Shown here piece after piece: positions 25,724 to 36,119 of a DNA stretch of 64,000 bases. The stretch is from Pseudomonas azerbaijanoccidentalis (lineage in GTDB: Bacteria; Pseudomonadota; Gammaproteobacteria; Pseudomonadales; Pseudomonadaceae): NCBI RefSeq assembly GCF_019145495.1, contig NZ_JAHSTU010000002.1, positions 744,001 to 808,000 on the forward strand, in the 5' to 3' direction. Position 1 is the stretch's first letter. Each line of letters opens with the position of its first letter. The notes beneath the pieces were generated by a model. The model saw only the letters and a list, made by a program, of their open reading frames with translations, was not told the DNA's origin and searched no databases. Made by a program: the position numbers and the translations under genes.

Positions 25724-25819
25724 GTAGGAGCTGCCGCAGGCTGCGATCTTTTGATCCTGATGTTTGGCGAAGCTGAAATCGTCACAAATCAAAAGATCGC
25801 AGGCTTCGCCAGCTCCTAC
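25724..25819. repeat. REPIN, GTAGGAGCTGCCGCAGGC family, abutting the piuA stop
   Basis: Begins 2 nt after the piuA stop codon: GTAGGAGCTGCCGCAGGCTG, then a right unit AAGATCGCAGGCTTCGCCAG...CTCCTAC whose variant arm (GGCTTCGCC) differs from the left. About 95 bases in all. Confidence 0.85.
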
Positions 25820-25830
25820 TTTGGGCAAGG

Positions 25831-25859
25831 CCCCGCTCATCCAGGTGAGCGGGGTTTTT
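25831..25859 (+). terminator. Intrinsic terminator between piuA and piuB
   Basis: CCCCGCTCA, loop TCCAGG, TGAGCGGGG, then TTTTT. It separates piuA from piuB, so piuB needs its own promoter or readthrough. Confidence 0.9.
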
Positions 25860-25944
25860 GCGTGTAAAAAGAATGTTTCTCGAAAACCCACGGCATCATA
25901 ATGCGCGCCGTGATGACCACTTTTGAACGAACAAGGCGAGCGAC

Positions 25945-28473
25945 GTGTTGAAGAAAACCCTGTTCCAGTTGCACTGGTTTTTTGGCATCAGCGCCGGTCT
26001 GGTCCTGGCCCTGATGGGCATCACCGGGGCGACGGTGTCGTTTCAGGATGAGATCCTGTACGCGTTGAACCCGTCTGTGTTGCAGGTGCAAAAACAGGTC
26101 GCCGGTGTGCTGCCGCCCGCTGAACTGGTGGAAAAAGTCGAAGCCGCCACGGGCCTGAAAATCGCCATGCTCTCGGTCGACATCGACAGCGACATCGCGG
26201 CAAAAGCCTTCTTCACCCCGGCACCGGGTGAGCGTCGCGGCCCCATGCGTTTCTTCGACCCCTACACCGGCGAACTGCTGGGTGACGCTAGCGGCCAGCA
26301 GTTCTTCGGCCTGATGCTGCAACTGCACCGCTTCCTCGCTATGGGCGATACCGGTCGACAAATCACCGGCGCCTGCACCTTGATCCTGGTGTTCTTCTGC
26401 CTGTCCGGCCTGTACCTGCGCTGGCCGCGCCAGTGGAAAAGCTGGCGTGCCTGGCTGACCCTCGACTGGAAGAAAAAAGGTCGCAGCTTCAACTGGGACC
26501 TGCATTCGGTCGCCGGAACCTGGTGCCTGGTGTTTTACCTCCTGTCGGCGCTGACCGGGTTATCCTGGTCCTACGAGTGGTACAACAAGGGACTGAATCA
26601 ATTGCTCTCCGACTCACCGCAGAACGAACGCGTGCGCGGCGGTCGCGGCCCGGCGCCGAAAGGTCCGGCACCGTCGGCGGACTATTCGGCGATGTGGAGC
26701 AGCATCTACAGCGCGGCCGGTCCCGGTCTGAGTTTCTATAACACCCGCATGCCACCGGTGGCCGGACAACCGGCGACCGTTTTCTACCTGCTCAAAGACT
26801 CGCCCCACGACCGTGCGCTGAACCAGATCACCCTCGATCCGGTCACCGGTGTGATCAAGCGTCACGACCGCTACAGCGACAAGAGCTTCAAGGCCCAGTT
26901 GCTGACCAGCATCTACGCGCTGCACGTCGGCAGTTACTTTGGCATCGGCGGGCGAATCATCCTGACGATCACCGCGCTGACCATGCCGCTGTTTTTCATT
27001 ACGGGCTGGCTGTTGTACCTCGATCGTCGACGCAAGAAACGCCAGATCAAGGACGCCCGCAAAGGTCTTGCGCAACCGGGCAGCGACGCTTCGGCATGGC
27101 TGATCGGTTTCGCCAGCCAGAGCGGTTTCGCCGAGCAACTGGCGTGGCAAACCGCCGGCCAATTGCAGGCTGCCGGCCTGCCGGTCAAGGTCCAGCCGCT
27201 GGCAGATGTGAGCGAACAGGACTTGCGTGATTCGAGCAACGCGCTGTTCGTGGTCAGCACCTTCGGCGACGGCGAAGCGCCGGACAGCGCCCGTGGTTTT
27301 GAACGCAAGGTACTGGGCCGCAGCTTGAGCCTGGAAAGCCTCAACTATGCCGTCCTCGGTCTCGGTGATCGCCAGTATCAACATTTCTGCGGCTTCGCCC
27401 GACGCCTGCACAACTGGCTCGGCGAGCACGGCGGCAAGACCCTGTTCGCCCCTGTGGAAGTCGACAGCGGCGACCCTTACGCCTTGCGTCACTGGCAGCA
27501 GCAACTGGGCCTGTTGACCGGTCAGGCGCCGGCAGACACCTGGCATGCGCCGAGCTACGACAACTGGACCCTGACCCGCCGCGATCTGCTCAACCCGGAC
27601 AGCAGCGGTTCGCCTGTCTATTTGCTCGGCCTGACCGCGCCCACCACCAGCAGTTGGCTGGCCGGCGACCTGGTGGAAGTGCTGCCGCGCAACTGCCCTT
27701 GGGCGATCGAGCATTTCCTCGATGGCCTGGGGATCGATGGTCGCGCCACGATTGAACTCGATGGTCTGTCGCAGCCGCTGGAGCAAGCCCTCGCCAGCCG
27801 CCAACTGCCCGAGAATCGCAGCCACTTGGTCGGCCTGCACGCGCAAGCGTTGGTAGCGGCCCTCGTGCCGCTGGCCATGCGCGAATACTCGATTGCTTCG
27901 ATTGCCGCCGACGGCATTCTGGAATTGATCGTGCGCCAGGAGCTGCATGCCGATGGCAACCTAGGCGTCGGTTCCGGTTGGCTGACAGAACATGCGCCGG
28001 TGGGCGGCAGCATCAGCCTGCGGGTCCGTCGCAACAGCGGCTTCCATCTGCCGAACGAACCGGTGCCAATGATTCTGCTCGGCAACGGCACCGGCCTGGC
28101 CGGACTGCGCAGTCTGCTCAAAGCGCGGATTGCCGATGGTCAGCAACGTCAGTGGCTGCTGTTTGGCGAGCGCAATCGCGAACACGATTACCTGTGCCGC
28201 GATGAGCTGGAGGAGTGGTTGATTTCCGGTGACCTGCAGCGTCTGGACCTGGCGTTCTCGCGCGATCAGGCCGATAAAATCTACGTGCAGGATCGCCTGC
28301 GCGAATCGGCCGCTGAACTGAAGAAATGGCTGGCGGACGGTGCGGTGATCTACATCTGCGGCAGCTTGAAGGGCATGGCCAGTGGCGTGGATCAAGTACT
28401 CAACGACGTACTTGGCAGCGCCGAAGTCGAACGCCTGATCGAGCAAGGTCGTTACCGCCGCGACGTTTACTGA
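25945..28473 (+). CDS. piuB: PepSY-flavodoxin-FAD reductase fusion PiuB (siderophore-iron reductase)
   Basis: 842-aa membrane reductase. Residues 1 to about 370 are a PepSY_TM region with about four membrane helices ([72 protein letters not shown]) and conserved histidines likely to bind haem. Residues ~380-520 are a flavodoxin domain ([27 protein letters not shown]). Residues ~540-842 are a CPR/sulfite-reductase-type FAD and NAD(P)H module ([29 protein letters not shown]). Electrons from NAD(P)H would pass via FAD and FMN to the periplasmic side to reduce ferric siderophore. The start is GTG at 25945, with AAGGCGAG upstream; TTG at 25948 is an alternative. The piuA neighbourhood supports the role. 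Confidence 0.88.
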   Translation: MLKKTLFQLHWFFGISAGLVLALMGITGATVSFQDEILYALNPSVLQVQKQVAGVLPPAELVEKVEAATGLKIAMLSVDIDSDIAAKAFFTPAPGERRGPMRFFDPYTGELLGDASGQQFFGLMLQLHRFLAMGDTGRQITGACTLILVFFCLSGLYLRWPRQWKSWRAWLTLDWKKKGRSFNWDLHSVAGTWCLVFYLLSALTGLSWSYEWYNKGLNQLLSDSPQNERVRGGRGPAPKGPAPSADYSAMWSSIYSAAGPGLSFYNTRMPPVAGQPATVFYLLKDSPHDRALNQITLDPVTGVIKRHDRYSDKSFKAQLLTSIYALHVGSYFGIGGRIILTITALTMPLFFITGWLLYLDRRRKKRQIKDARKGLAQPGSDASAWLIGFASQSGFAEQLAWQTAGQLQAAGLPVKVQPLADVSEQDLRDSSNALFVVSTFGDGEAPDSARGFERKVLGRSLSLESLNYAVLGLGDRQYQHFCGFARRLHNWLGEHGGKTLFAPVEVDSGDPYALRHWQQQLGLLTGQAPADTWHAPSYDNWTLTRRDLLNPDSSGSPVYLLGLTAPTTSSWLAGDLVEVLPRNCPWAIEHFLDGLGIDGRATIELDGLSQPLEQALASRQLPENRSHLVGLHAQALVAALVPLAMREYSIASIAADGILELIVRQELHADGNLGVGSGWLTEHAPVGGSISLRVRRNSGFHLPNEPVPMILLGNGTGLAGLRSLLKARIADGQQRQWLLFGERNREHDYLCRDELEEWLISGDLQRLDLAFSRDQADKIYVQDRLRESAAELKKWLADGAVIYICGSLKGMASGVDQVLNDVLGSAEVERLIEQGRYRRDVY

Positions 28474-28490
28474 CAACACCACCCTCCCCC

Positions 28491-28571
28491 GTAGGAGCTG
28501 CCGCAGGCTGCGATCTTTTGATCTTGATCCAATAAACAAAATCAAAAGATCGCAGCCTGCAGCAGCTCCCA
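28491..28571. repeat. REPIN, GTAGGAGCTGCCGCAGGC family
   Basis: GTAGGAGCTGCCGCAGGCTG and inverted CAGCCTGCAGCAGCTCCCAC, about 38 bases apart, between the convergent piuB and phosphatase genes. Confidence 0.85.
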
Positions 28572-28587
28572 CAGGAGGTCGGTACTG

Positions 28588-30129
28588 TTACACCGGCTGC
28601 AGTTTTTGCTCAAACATAGAAACCCCATCCAGATCGCGCAACACCACACTCAACTCCCCGCTCTGCCCTTCGATGTTCACCTCACCAAAAAACTGAAAAC
28701 CGGCAAACGGCGATGTGTTCTGCGCGGGTGGTGCTTTCTGGAATACCACTTCAGGGCCGAAGGTTTTATCCAGCGGATTAGGCCCGTAGCTGCCGGCATT
28801 CAGCGGCCCGGCGACGAACTCCCAAAACGGTTCGAAATCCTGAAACGCGGCCCGATCCGGGTGGTAATGATGGACGGCGCAATAATGCACATCCGCCGTC
28901 AGCCAGACGAAATTGCGCACCTGTTGCGCCCGCAAAAATCCCAGCAACTCGGCTATCTCAAGCTCGCGACCCTGAGCCGGTCCCGGATCGCCGTTGGCCA
29001 CCGCCTCCCAGCGCGCCACGCCGGGGCTGACTTCGCCATCAGGGACGCCGAGGCCAATGGGCATGTCGGCGGCAATGATTTTCCACTGGGCCCTGGAGGC
29101 TTTTAGCGATGCTTTCAGCCAGTCCAGTTGCTCTCGCCCAAGGAACGGTTTGGCGTCACCGAGGTTGTCATCGTTGGCTTCGCGGTAGCTGCGCATGTCG
29201 AGCACGAACACATCGAGCAGCGGCCCGTAACTGAGCTGCCGATAAATCCGCCCGCCGCCATCGGCACTCTGCAAACGCATCGGTGCGTATTCGAGCCAGG
29301 CCTGACGCGCGCGGTCCACCAGGCTGTGGATATCTTTGCTCTTGTAGCGCTCATCCAGTTGCTTGCCCGGCGACCAGTTGTTCACCACTTCATGGTCGTC
29401 CCACTGCCAGATCTGCGGCACCTCGGCGTTGAAGCGCCGGATGTTTTCGTCCATCAGGTTGTAGCGGTAATTGCCGCGATAATCGTCCAGCGTTTCGGCG
29501 ACTTTGCTCTTGGCTTCGGTGGTGATATTGCGCCACACGCGACCGCTTTCGGTGGTGAGCTGGGCGGGCACGGGGCCGTCGGCGTAGATGGTGTCACCGC
29601 TGTGGATAAAAAAATCCGGCAGACGCAAACGCATGGCTTCGTAGATGCGCATGCCGCCGATATCAGGGTTGATGCCGAAGCCCTGGCCGACGGTGTCACC
29701 GCTCCAGACAAACCGGATGTCGCGGCGGGTTTGCGGCACGCTGCGCAAGTGGCCGAACCACGGTTCGCTGGCGACCCCGCTTTGAGCATCCTCAAATTGC
29801 ACACGGTAGAAAATCGCCTGATCGGCGGGCAACCCGGTCAGCTCGACACGAGCGGTGAAATCAGTGCGGGCATCGGCAAGGGGCGAGACGAATCGCCGAG
29901 GGTTGGGAAACAGGCTGCGGGTGTCCCACTCCACCACCATCCGCGCCGGGCGGTCGCTGCGGCTCCAGATGATTGCCCGGTCACCGAGCAAGTCGCCGGA
30001 CTGCACGCCGTCGGTGAGTTGGGGGCGATCCTTCACCGAAGCGATGACCGCGGGCGCCAGCCCCGGCAATAGCAATCCGGCGCCGACCGCTTGCATCACA
30101 CGACGGCGGCCGAGGTTGAAATCGCTCAT
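28588..30129 (-). CDS. phoD: PhoD-family alkaline phosphatase/phosphodiesterase, Tat-exported
   Basis: 513-aa protein with a Tat-type signal: GRRRVMQAVGAGLLLPGLAPA near the N-terminus, i.e. a twin-arginine start followed by a modest hydrophobic stretch. A PhoD N-terminal beta domain (DGVQSGDLLGDRAIIWSRSD) precedes the metallophosphatase core, where VWSGDTVGQG, SGDTIYADG, WDDHEVVNNW and TADVHYCAVHHY supply the Ca2+/Fe3+ ligands. GGGAGAA lies 5 nt before the ATG. It should hydrolyse phosphate esters or diesters in the periplasm or outside. No Pho box was recognised upstream. Gene stands alone, convergent with piuB. Whether it is phosphate-regulated cannot be told. Confidence 0.88.
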   Translation of the reverse strand: MSDFNLGRRRVMQAVGAGLLLPGLAPAVIASVKDRPQLTDGVQSGDLLGDRAIIWSRSDRPARMVVEWDTRSLFPNPRRFVSPLADARTDFTARVELTGLPADQAIFYRVQFEDAQSGVASEPWFGHLRSVPQTRRDIRFVWSGDTVGQGFGINPDIGGMRIYEAMRLRLPDFFIHSGDTIYADGPVPAQLTTESGRVWRNITTEAKSKVAETLDDYRGNYRYNLMDENIRRFNAEVPQIWQWDDHEVVNNWSPGKQLDERYKSKDIHSLVDRARQAWLEYAPMRLQSADGGGRIYRQLSYGPLLDVFVLDMRSYREANDDNLGDAKPFLGREQLDWLKASLKASRAQWKIIAADMPIGLGVPDGEVSPGVARWEAVANGDPGPAQGRELEIAELLGFLRAQQVRNFVWLTADVHYCAVHHYHPDRAAFQDFEPFWEFVAGPLNAGSYGPNPLDKTFGPEVVFQKAPPAQNTSPFAGFQFFGEVNIEGQSGELSVVLRDLDGVSMFEQKLQPV

Positions 30130-30186
30130 GGTGTTCTCCCTGGAAAAGGAAAAACTTAAGCATGGCCGGATGAATCGATTGTGACA

Positions 30187-30272
30187 GAAAAGATCGCAGC
30201 CTTCGGCAGCGCCTACATTGGCCTGGTGTGAACCAATCCTGTAGGAGCTGCAGCTGGCTGCAATCTTTTGAT
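30187..30272. repeat. REPIN, GTAGGAGCTGC family, abutting the fruA stop
   Basis: AAGATCGCAGCCTTCGGCAG and GTAGGAGCTGCAGCTGGCTG, more diverged than the others. On the minus strand it begins directly after the fruA stop codon. Confidence 0.8.
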
Positions 30273-32012
30273 CTACGCCTTTACCGGCTCCAGCGCCAAC
30301 TCAACGGTTTCAGGCCGTTTCACCAACGCATACACCACTGCCGTCAACAAACTCCCGGCAACAATCGCCAGCAAATACAGCAACGCATGATTGATCGCAT
30401 TCGGGATCAGCAGCACGAACAAACCACCGTGGGGCGCCATCAGCTTGCAGCCGAAATACATCGACAATGCACCGGTCAGCGCACCACCGGCAATGCTCGC
30501 CGGAATCACTCGCAGCGGATCTTTCGCAGCAAACGGAATCGCCCCTTCGGAGATGAAGCACAACCCCAGCACCAACGCTGCTTTACCCGCCTCGCGTTCG
30601 GTCTGGGCGAACTTGCGCCGGGCGATAAACGTAGCGATCCCCAAGCCAATCGGCGGCACCATGCCGGCCGCCATGGTCGCGGCCATCGGTGCATAGCTCT
30701 GCGAGGCCAGTAGCCCCACCGAGAACGCATACGCGGCTTTGTTGATCGGCCCTCCGAGGTCGACGCACATCATCCCGCCCAGCAGCACACCGAGCAGAAT
30801 CGCGTTGGTGGTGCCCATGCTGTCGAGGAAATGCGTGAGCCCGGCGAGCATTCCCGCCACCGGTTTGCCGACCACGTAGATCATCACCAACCCGGTGAAC
30901 AAACTGGCCAGCAATGGAATGATCAGGATCGGTTTCAACGCTTCAAGGCTTTGCGGCAAACGCGCATAACGGTTGATCGCCTGCGCCGCGTAACCGGCAA
31001 TGAAACCGGCGATGATCCCGCCGATAAAACCGGCGCCCAGGGTACTCGCCAACAGACCGCCAATCATCCCCGGCGCCAGGCCAGGGCGGTCGGCAATCGA
31101 GTAGGCGATGTAACCCGCCAGCAACGGCACCATCAACTTGAACGCCGTGTCACCGCCAATCTGCATCAGCGCCGCCGCCAGAGTGCCTTCTTCCTTGAAC
31201 GCGGTGATGCCGAACACGAACGACAGCGCGATCATCAGACCGCCCGCCACCACCATCGGCAACATGAACGATACGCCGGTCAGCAGGTGTTTATAGACGC
31301 CGGTTTTCTCCTGTTTGGCCGGGCCTTTGGCGCCGCTCGCTGCGCTTTCCTGCGTGCCTTCGGCGAGGGCTTTGTTCAGTGTGGCTTCGGCCTGCTTGAG
31401 GGCGATGCCGGTGCCGCAACGGTAGATTTTCTTGCCGGCAAAACGCTCGGTGGCGACTTCGATGTCTGCCGCCAGCAACACCACATCGGCCTCGGCAATG
31501 GCTTGGGCACTCAGCGGATTGCGAGCGCCGACCGAGCCTTGGGTTTCCACTTGCAGCTCATAGCCCAAACGCTTGGCCGCTTGCTGCAATGCTTCGGCGG
31601 CCATGAACGTGTGCGCGACGCCGGTCGGGCACGCGGTGACGGCCACCAGGCGCGGCGCATTTTTTGCGGCCACCGCCGGTTCGGCGACAACGTCCGGCGC
31701 GCGATAAATCTGCGCCTCTTCGGCACCGCGACGCAGCACAGATTCGACATCTTGCAGGGCCTGGGCCGGGGTGCTCTGGAAGACGCGTTTGCCAATGAAT
31801 CGCGTCATGTCCACCGGGGCGCTGGTAACCAGCAGGACCCACTCGGCAGCCTCAATCGTGGCCGCCGACAATTGCCGTTCGGGGTGCGCCGCATCGCTGA
31901 TTTCGACGCTGGTGCTCCAACCCTGGCGCTGAGCTGCCGCATCCAGCAAACGGGCGCACAGCACACTGGTGACCATGCCGTTCGGGCAGGCAGTAACAAT
32001 GGCTAACTTCAT
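30273..32012 (-). CDS. fruA: PTS fructose-specific EIIBC component
   Basis: 579-aa membrane permease-phosphotransferase. The ATG at 32012 is preceded by AAGAGGG at 6 nt; an in-frame TTG two codons upstream is less likely. It has two IIB-like modules: an N-terminal IIB' (TACPNGMVTS, Cys9) and the catalytic IIB (TACPTGVAHTF, Cys128 as phosphocysteine), then a linker and the IIC membrane domain from about residue 240. It imports fructose and phosphorylates it to fructose-1-phosphate using phosphate from FruB. Last gene of fruBKA, 11 nt after fruK. A REPIN starts at its stop codon. Confidence 0.95.
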   Translation of the reverse strand: MKLAIVTACPNGMVTSVLCARLLDAAAQRQGWSTSVEISDAAHPERQLSAATIEAAEWVLLVTSAPVDMTRFIGKRVFQSTPAQALQDVESVLRRGAEEAQIYRAPDVVAEPAVAAKNAPRLVAVTACPTGVAHTFMAAEALQQAAKRLGYELQVETQGSVGARNPLSAQAIAEADVVLLAADIEVATERFAGKKIYRCGTGIALKQAEATLNKALAEGTQESAASGAKGPAKQEKTGVYKHLLTGVSFMLPMVVAGGLMIALSFVFGITAFKEEGTLAAALMQIGGDTAFKLMVPLLAGYIAYSIADRPGLAPGMIGGLLASTLGAGFIGGIIAGFIAGYAAQAINRYARLPQSLEALKPILIIPLLASLFTGLVMIYVVGKPVAGMLAGLTHFLDSMGTTNAILLGVLLGGMMCVDLGGPINKAAYAFSVGLLASQSYAPMAATMAAGMVPPIGLGIATFIARRKFAQTEREAGKAALVLGLCFISEGAIPFAAKDPLRVIPASIAGGALTGALSMYFGCKLMAPHGGLFVLLIPNAINHALLYLLAIVAGSLLTAVVYALVKRPETVELALEPVKA

Positions 32013-32023
32013 GACCAACCCTC

Positions 32024-32965
32024 TTATTGTTCTGTCAGGGGACGCACGCGCACACCCTGTTCGAGCTGCGCCAATTGCGCCGCATCGCTGATGCCGAAGC
32101 CGATCTGGGTCACGGCCAATGCGGCAATCGCCGTGGCCGTGCGCAAGGTTTGCTCGGGGGTGTCGGCACTGACCAAACCGTGCAGCATGCCGGCCAGCAG
32201 CGAGTCTCCCGCGCCCACCGTACTGGCAACACTGACCTTGGGCGGCGTGGCGTGCAGTGCCGAGCCGACACTGAACCAGTTCACACCTTCGGCACCGTGG
32301 GAAATCACCACATGCTCGATGCCCTGCGCGTGCAAACGGCTCGCCGCTTCAGCTTGCGCCACCAACGAAACCGCCTCGCCACCGAGCACTTCGGCCAACT
32401 CTTCACTGTTGGGTTTGATCAGCCACGGACCGGCCTTGAGCGCCGCGCGCAAGGCCGGTCCGCTGGTGTCGAGGGCGACCTTCAGACCGAGGTTTTTCAA
32501 GCGTTCGATCAGCGCTTGCAGCCACTGCGGGCTAACGCCTTGCGGCAGGCTGCCCGCCACGACGACAGCGTCATGCCCCGGCGCAATCTGATCGAGGCGA
32601 TCAAGCAACGCCTGTTGTGCCTCGGCGCTTACCTGCGGCCCCGGACCATTGAGATCTGTGATACGCCCGTCGCTTTCCGCCAGTTTGATATTGCTGCGGG
32701 TCTCGCCGGGGACACGGATGAACGCATCGACAAAACCCCGTTTGGCGAACAAGGTTTCGAACGCTTGCAGATTGTCTTCACCGAGAAAGCCACTGACCGT
32801 CAGCTGATGCCCGAGGTCCGCCAGCACTTGCGCCACGTTCACACCCTTGCCGGCGGCGTGGGTGTGCATGGTTTCGCTGCGGTTGACCTGACCGGGCTCC
32901 AGCCGCGACAACTCGATGGTAAGGTCGAGCGCCGGGTTGAGGGTCAGAGTAAGAATCCGGGCCAT
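32024..32965 (-). CDS. fruK: 1-phosphofructokinase
   Basis: 313-aa PfkB-family sugar kinase that turns fructose-1-phosphate into fructose-1,6-bisphosphate. N-terminal LTLNPALDLT and AGKGVNVAQVLADLG are the substrate-side motifs; the C-terminal PfkB signature STVGAGDSLLAGMLHG holds the catalytic Asp and the anion hole. The start shares one base with the fruB stop (TAATG at 32963-32967), so translation is coupled. Fructose-1-phosphate, its substrate, is the effector that releases Cra from the operators upstream of fruB, so FruK activity feeds back on the operon. Confidence 0.95.
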   Translation of the reverse strand: MARILTLTLNPALDLTIELSRLEPGQVNRSETMHTHAAGKGVNVAQVLADLGHQLTVSGFLGEDNLQAFETLFAKRGFVDAFIRVPGETRSNIKLAESDGRITDLNGPGPQVSAEAQQALLDRLDQIAPGHDAVVVAGSLPQGVSPQWLQALIERLKNLGLKVALDTSGPALRAALKAGPWLIKPNSEELAEVLGGEAVSLVAQAEAASRLHAQGIEHVVISHGAEGVNWFSVGSALHATPPKVSVASTVGAGDSLLAGMLHGLVSADTPEQTLRTATAIAALAVTQIGFGISDAAQLAQLEQGVRVRPLTEQ

Positions 32966-35826
32966 TACAGCGCCTCCACTAATGCGCGCACTTCATTGGC
33001 GCTGCCCACGGCGAGTGCCTGTTGGGCAAGAACTTGAGTCTGGCTGAGGCTGAGTTCGCGAATCCGTGCCTTGACCTCGGCAATACTGCGGCCGCCCACA
33101 CTGAGCTCATCCACACCGAGGCCGACCAACACCGGCACGGCCAGCGGATCCGCCGCCAGTTCGCCGCACACGCCCACCCACTTGCCGTGGGCATGGGCCG
33201 CACGCACGGTGATGTCGATCAGTTGCAGCACCGCCGGGTGCAAGCCATCGGCCTGAGCGGAAAGCGTTGGATGACCACGGTCGATGGCCAGGGTGTATTG
33301 CGTGAGGTCGTTGGTGCCGACGCTGAAAAAGTCGACCTCTTTAGCCAGCACAGGCGCCAGCAATGCCGCCGACGGTACTTCGATCATGATCCCCAGTTGC
33401 AGGTCCGCAACCGGGATTTCCAGGCGAAGGCGCTCAGTCATGTCCCGTGCCTGACGCCACTCATCGACGCTGCCGACCATGGGGAACATGATGCGCAACG
33501 GACGGTTGTCGGCAGCGCGCAGCAAGGCGCGCAATTGCGCTTCCATGATCTGCGGCCGTTGCAGGGTCAGGCGAATGCCACGCACGCCAAGGAACGGGTT
33601 TTCTTCCTTGGCGATGGGCCAATACGGCAGCGGTTTGTCGCCGCCGACATCGAGGGTGCGCACCACCAGCGGCCGCCCGGCGAGTCCATCGAGGACGCGG
33701 CGGTATTCAGCTTCCTGGGTCGCCTCGTCCGGCGCTTGCGAGTGGGCCATGAAAATCAGCTCGGTGCGCAACAGACCGATGCCCTCGGCGCCCTGCTCCA
33801 CCGCGCCGATTACGCCAGCGCTCTCACCGATGTTGGCAAATACTTCTACCGCATGACCGTCGGTGGTGAGCGCCGGTTGATGACGTTGTTCAGCGGCGGC
33901 CTTCAAACGTTGTTCGCGGGTGTCCCGCTCTTCGGTGGCGCGCTGCAACGTTGTCGCATCGGCATCCACGTGCAGGCGACCGCGTTGGCCATCCAGCAAC
34001 AACGGCGTGCCCGGCGCCAGCAGCAACACCGCAGGCCCGGCACCCACCAGTGCCGGAATGCCCAGCGCACGGGCGACAATGGCGCTGTGGGCCGTGGCGC
34101 CGCCACGGGCAGTAAGAATGCCGGCCACGCGGGTCGGATCGAGCCGCGCCACATCCGACGGGCCGACTTCATCCATCACCAGAATGTACGGTTGATCCGG
34201 CTCGCTCGGGGTTTCGATACCGCAAAGTTGCGCCAGCACGCGGCGGCCGATATCACGCAAATCGGCGGCGCGCTCGGCAAGCAAGGCATCCTGCAAGGAT
34301 TCCTGCTGTTTGGCCGCGGCTTCGATCACCGACATCCATGCCGCTTCGGCGCTTTCACCTTGCTTGAGACGGGTGTCGACTTCATCGGTCAACTCCGGGT
34401 CGTCGAGCATCTCCTGATGGGTGATGAAAATCTCACGAATGGCCTTGGCCTTGCTGCGCTCGATCAGGCCCTGAATGTCGCTGCGCACTGACGCCAGCGC
34501 TTGTTTGAGGCGCTCGCGCTCGACGGCGGCGGACTCACCGCGCAGTGGGTATTCGATGGCTTGCAGGACTTGAATATGCGCCGGGCCAATGGCAATACCC
34601 GGCGCGGCGGCGATGGCCTGCACCAGACTCCCGGAAGCCGGCGCCAGCAACACTTCGGCGACCTCGACAATGTCTTCGCGAGGCTGACTCACGGGCGGCA
34701 GCGGCTCCACCTCTTCGCCCAGGCCTTCTTCGATGGCGGCCAACAACGCTGGCAAGGCATCGGCGGCAATGCTCGGTTCGGCGATGATTTCCAGCACCTG
34801 ACCGCGACGGGCACCGAGGCTGAGCAGTTTGCTCAAGCTCTTTACCGACACGGCGCTGTCCTGGCTATCGACGATGCGAATGCGGATCTCGCCTTCAAAA
34901 CTTTTCGCCAGTTGCGCGAGGATCTTCGCCGGGCGCGCATGCAATCCGTGGGCGTTGGCCAGTGCAATGCGTGCGCTCGGCCAATCGGCCGGCAACTCAC
35001 CGCCGAGCACTTCCAGCACTGCGCGGCAACTGGTGGCGCGACCCAACTCATGACCGCGACCTTCGATCAGCAACGCGCACAAGCGTTCGAGCAAGGCTTG
35101 ATGGGCCTCTCCCAAACTGGCCAGGCAGAACAATCCATTAAGTGGCTGGCCGAGGTAACGCAACGGTCTGTCCGGCGTAACGAAGGCCAGCCCCGGGCGT
35201 TTCACCGTTTGCTCGCTGTGCAGCCACCACAGACCATCGCCCAGTGGCAGCGCTTCGACCTGTTGCAGCACCGCAGAGAAACCGTTGCTCACGCAATCGG
35301 CCTGACGCAGCAAGCGTGCACCACGCCAGACCAGCTCTTCGAAATCTTCGGCGGCAACGCCCAGGCCAATCATCTGCGCATCCAGCGCCAGCTCTTGCGG
35401 CGCGCCTTGCAACAGTTTGAGCAAGGCTTCGGCAGTGCTGGCGCGGCGCAGGGCCTGCCCCAAGTCGGTTTCGCCGAGGGCACGGGTCAGCAGTTGCAAC
35501 AGGCGCAGGTGTTCGTCGGATTTGGCGGCGATGCCGATGGCCAGGTAGACAGTCTGCCCGTCGCCCCAATCAACGCCTTCGGGGAACTGCATCAACCGCA
35601 CGCCGGTGGTAAATACCTGATCGCGGGTTTGCGGTGTACCGTGGGGGATCGCAATACCTTGACCGAGAAAGGTCGAGCCCTGGGCTTCACGGGCTTGCAG
35701 CCCGGCCAGATAACCCTCGGCCACCAGGCCATCGGCGACCAGATGCCCGGCCAGTAACTGCAACGCTGCGGACTTATCCACAGCCGACTGGCCCATGGAA
35801 ATCTGCTCTATGGTGAGCTCGAGCAT
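32965..35826 (-). CDS. fruB: PTS multiphosphoryl transfer protein EIIA-HPr-EI
   Basis: 953-aa fusion of three PTS modules. EIIA(Fru) at the N-terminus with active His in GIAIPHGTPQ (about residue 62); HPr-like domain near residues 285-370 with NAHGLHARPAKIL, where His in LHARP is phosphorylated; EI from about 410 to the end with GGATAHSAIVARALG as the phospho-His site and the PEP-binding C-terminal barrel. Pseudomonads have this single sugar PTS, so the whole phosphate relay is in one chain. GGAGAAAGC precedes the ATG. First gene of fruBKA, divergent from cra, with Cra-type operators in the 293-base gap. Confidence 0.95.
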   Translation of the reverse strand: MLELTIEQISMGQSAVDKSAALQLLAGHLVADGLVAEGYLAGLQAREAQGSTFLGQGIAIPHGTPQTRDQVFTTGVRLMQFPEGVDWGDGQTVYLAIGIAAKSDEHLRLLQLLTRALGETDLGQALRRASTAEALLKLLQGAPQELALDAQMIGLGVAAEDFEELVWRGARLLRQADCVSNGFSAVLQQVEALPLGDGLWWLHSEQTVKRPGLAFVTPDRPLRYLGQPLNGLFCLASLGEAHQALLERLCALLIEGRGHELGRATSCRAVLEVLGGELPADWPSARIALANAHGLHARPAKILAQLAKSFEGEIRIRIVDSQDSAVSVKSLSKLLSLGARRGQVLEIIAEPSIAADALPALLAAIEEGLGEEVEPLPPVSQPREDIVEVAEVLLAPASGSLVQAIAAAPGIAIGPAHIQVLQAIEYPLRGESAAVERERLKQALASVRSDIQGLIERSKAKAIREIFITHQEMLDDPELTDEVDTRLKQGESAEAAWMSVIEAAAKQQESLQDALLAERAADLRDIGRRVLAQLCGIETPSEPDQPYILVMDEVGPSDVARLDPTRVAGILTARGGATAHSAIVARALGIPALVGAGPAVLLLAPGTPLLLDGQRGRLHVDADATTLQRATEERDTREQRLKAAAEQRHQPALTTDGHAVEVFANIGESAGVIGAVEQGAEGIGLLRTELIFMAHSQAPDEATQEAEYRRVLDGLAGRPLVVRTLDVGGDKPLPYWPIAKEENPFLGVRGIRLTLQRPQIMEAQLRALLRAADNRPLRIMFPMVGSVDEWRQARDMTERLRLEIPVADLQLGIMIEVPSAALLAPVLAKEVDFFSVGTNDLTQYTLAIDRGHPTLSAQADGLHPAVLQLIDITVRAAHAHGKWVGVCGELAADPLAVPVLVGLGVDELSVGGRSIAEVKARIRELSLSQTQVLAQQALAVGSANEVRALVEAL

Positions 35827-35867
35827 GCTTTCTCCTTTTTGGCACCGTGTTGGGGCCAGGTATTGTT

Positions 35868-35881
35868 TTGAATGATTCAGC
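35868..35881 (-). promoter_or_regulatory. Cra/FruR operator-like site, weaker copy
   Basis: On the minus strand GCTGAATCATTCAA fits the enterobacterial Cra consensus RSTGAAWCSNTHHW at 13 of 14 positions. It lies about 42 nt upstream of the fruB start. A further, weaker similarity (CATGAAACAATCTT) is at 35894-35907. Confidence 0.5.
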
Positions 35882-35961
35882 TTAGGCTTTTGTCATGAAA
35901 CAATCTTTGGCGGTTTCGCGGCAGAACCGGCCAAAGCGCATTTAACCTAGAAAATACGCTT

Positions 35962-35975
35962 GCTGAAACGTTTAA
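35962..35975 (+). promoter_or_regulatory. Cra/FruR operator between fruB and cra
   Basis: GCTGAAACGTTTAA matches RSTGAAWCSNTHHW fully. Read on the other strand its core is TTAAACGTTTCA, the operator reported for Cra in Pseudomonas putida. It sits about 140 nt from each divergent gene, as expected for joint control of fruBKA and cra. Confidence 0.8.
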
Positions 35976-36119
35976 TCTAGAATGATTGGCACGTTACTCG
36001 ATAATGTTCCATCGTTGAAGCCCAACTTGTCGGATGCGTTGTGACCATGGTCGACTGCCCGAATCGGGTAGGATTGGTGAAAATGTCGAGGCAAGCTCGA
36101 AAAAACAAGGAATTGCGGG

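Noticed and set aside
33022..34491. 489-codon plus-strand open frame opposite fruB
   Set aside because: Antisense shadow of the EI part of fruB.
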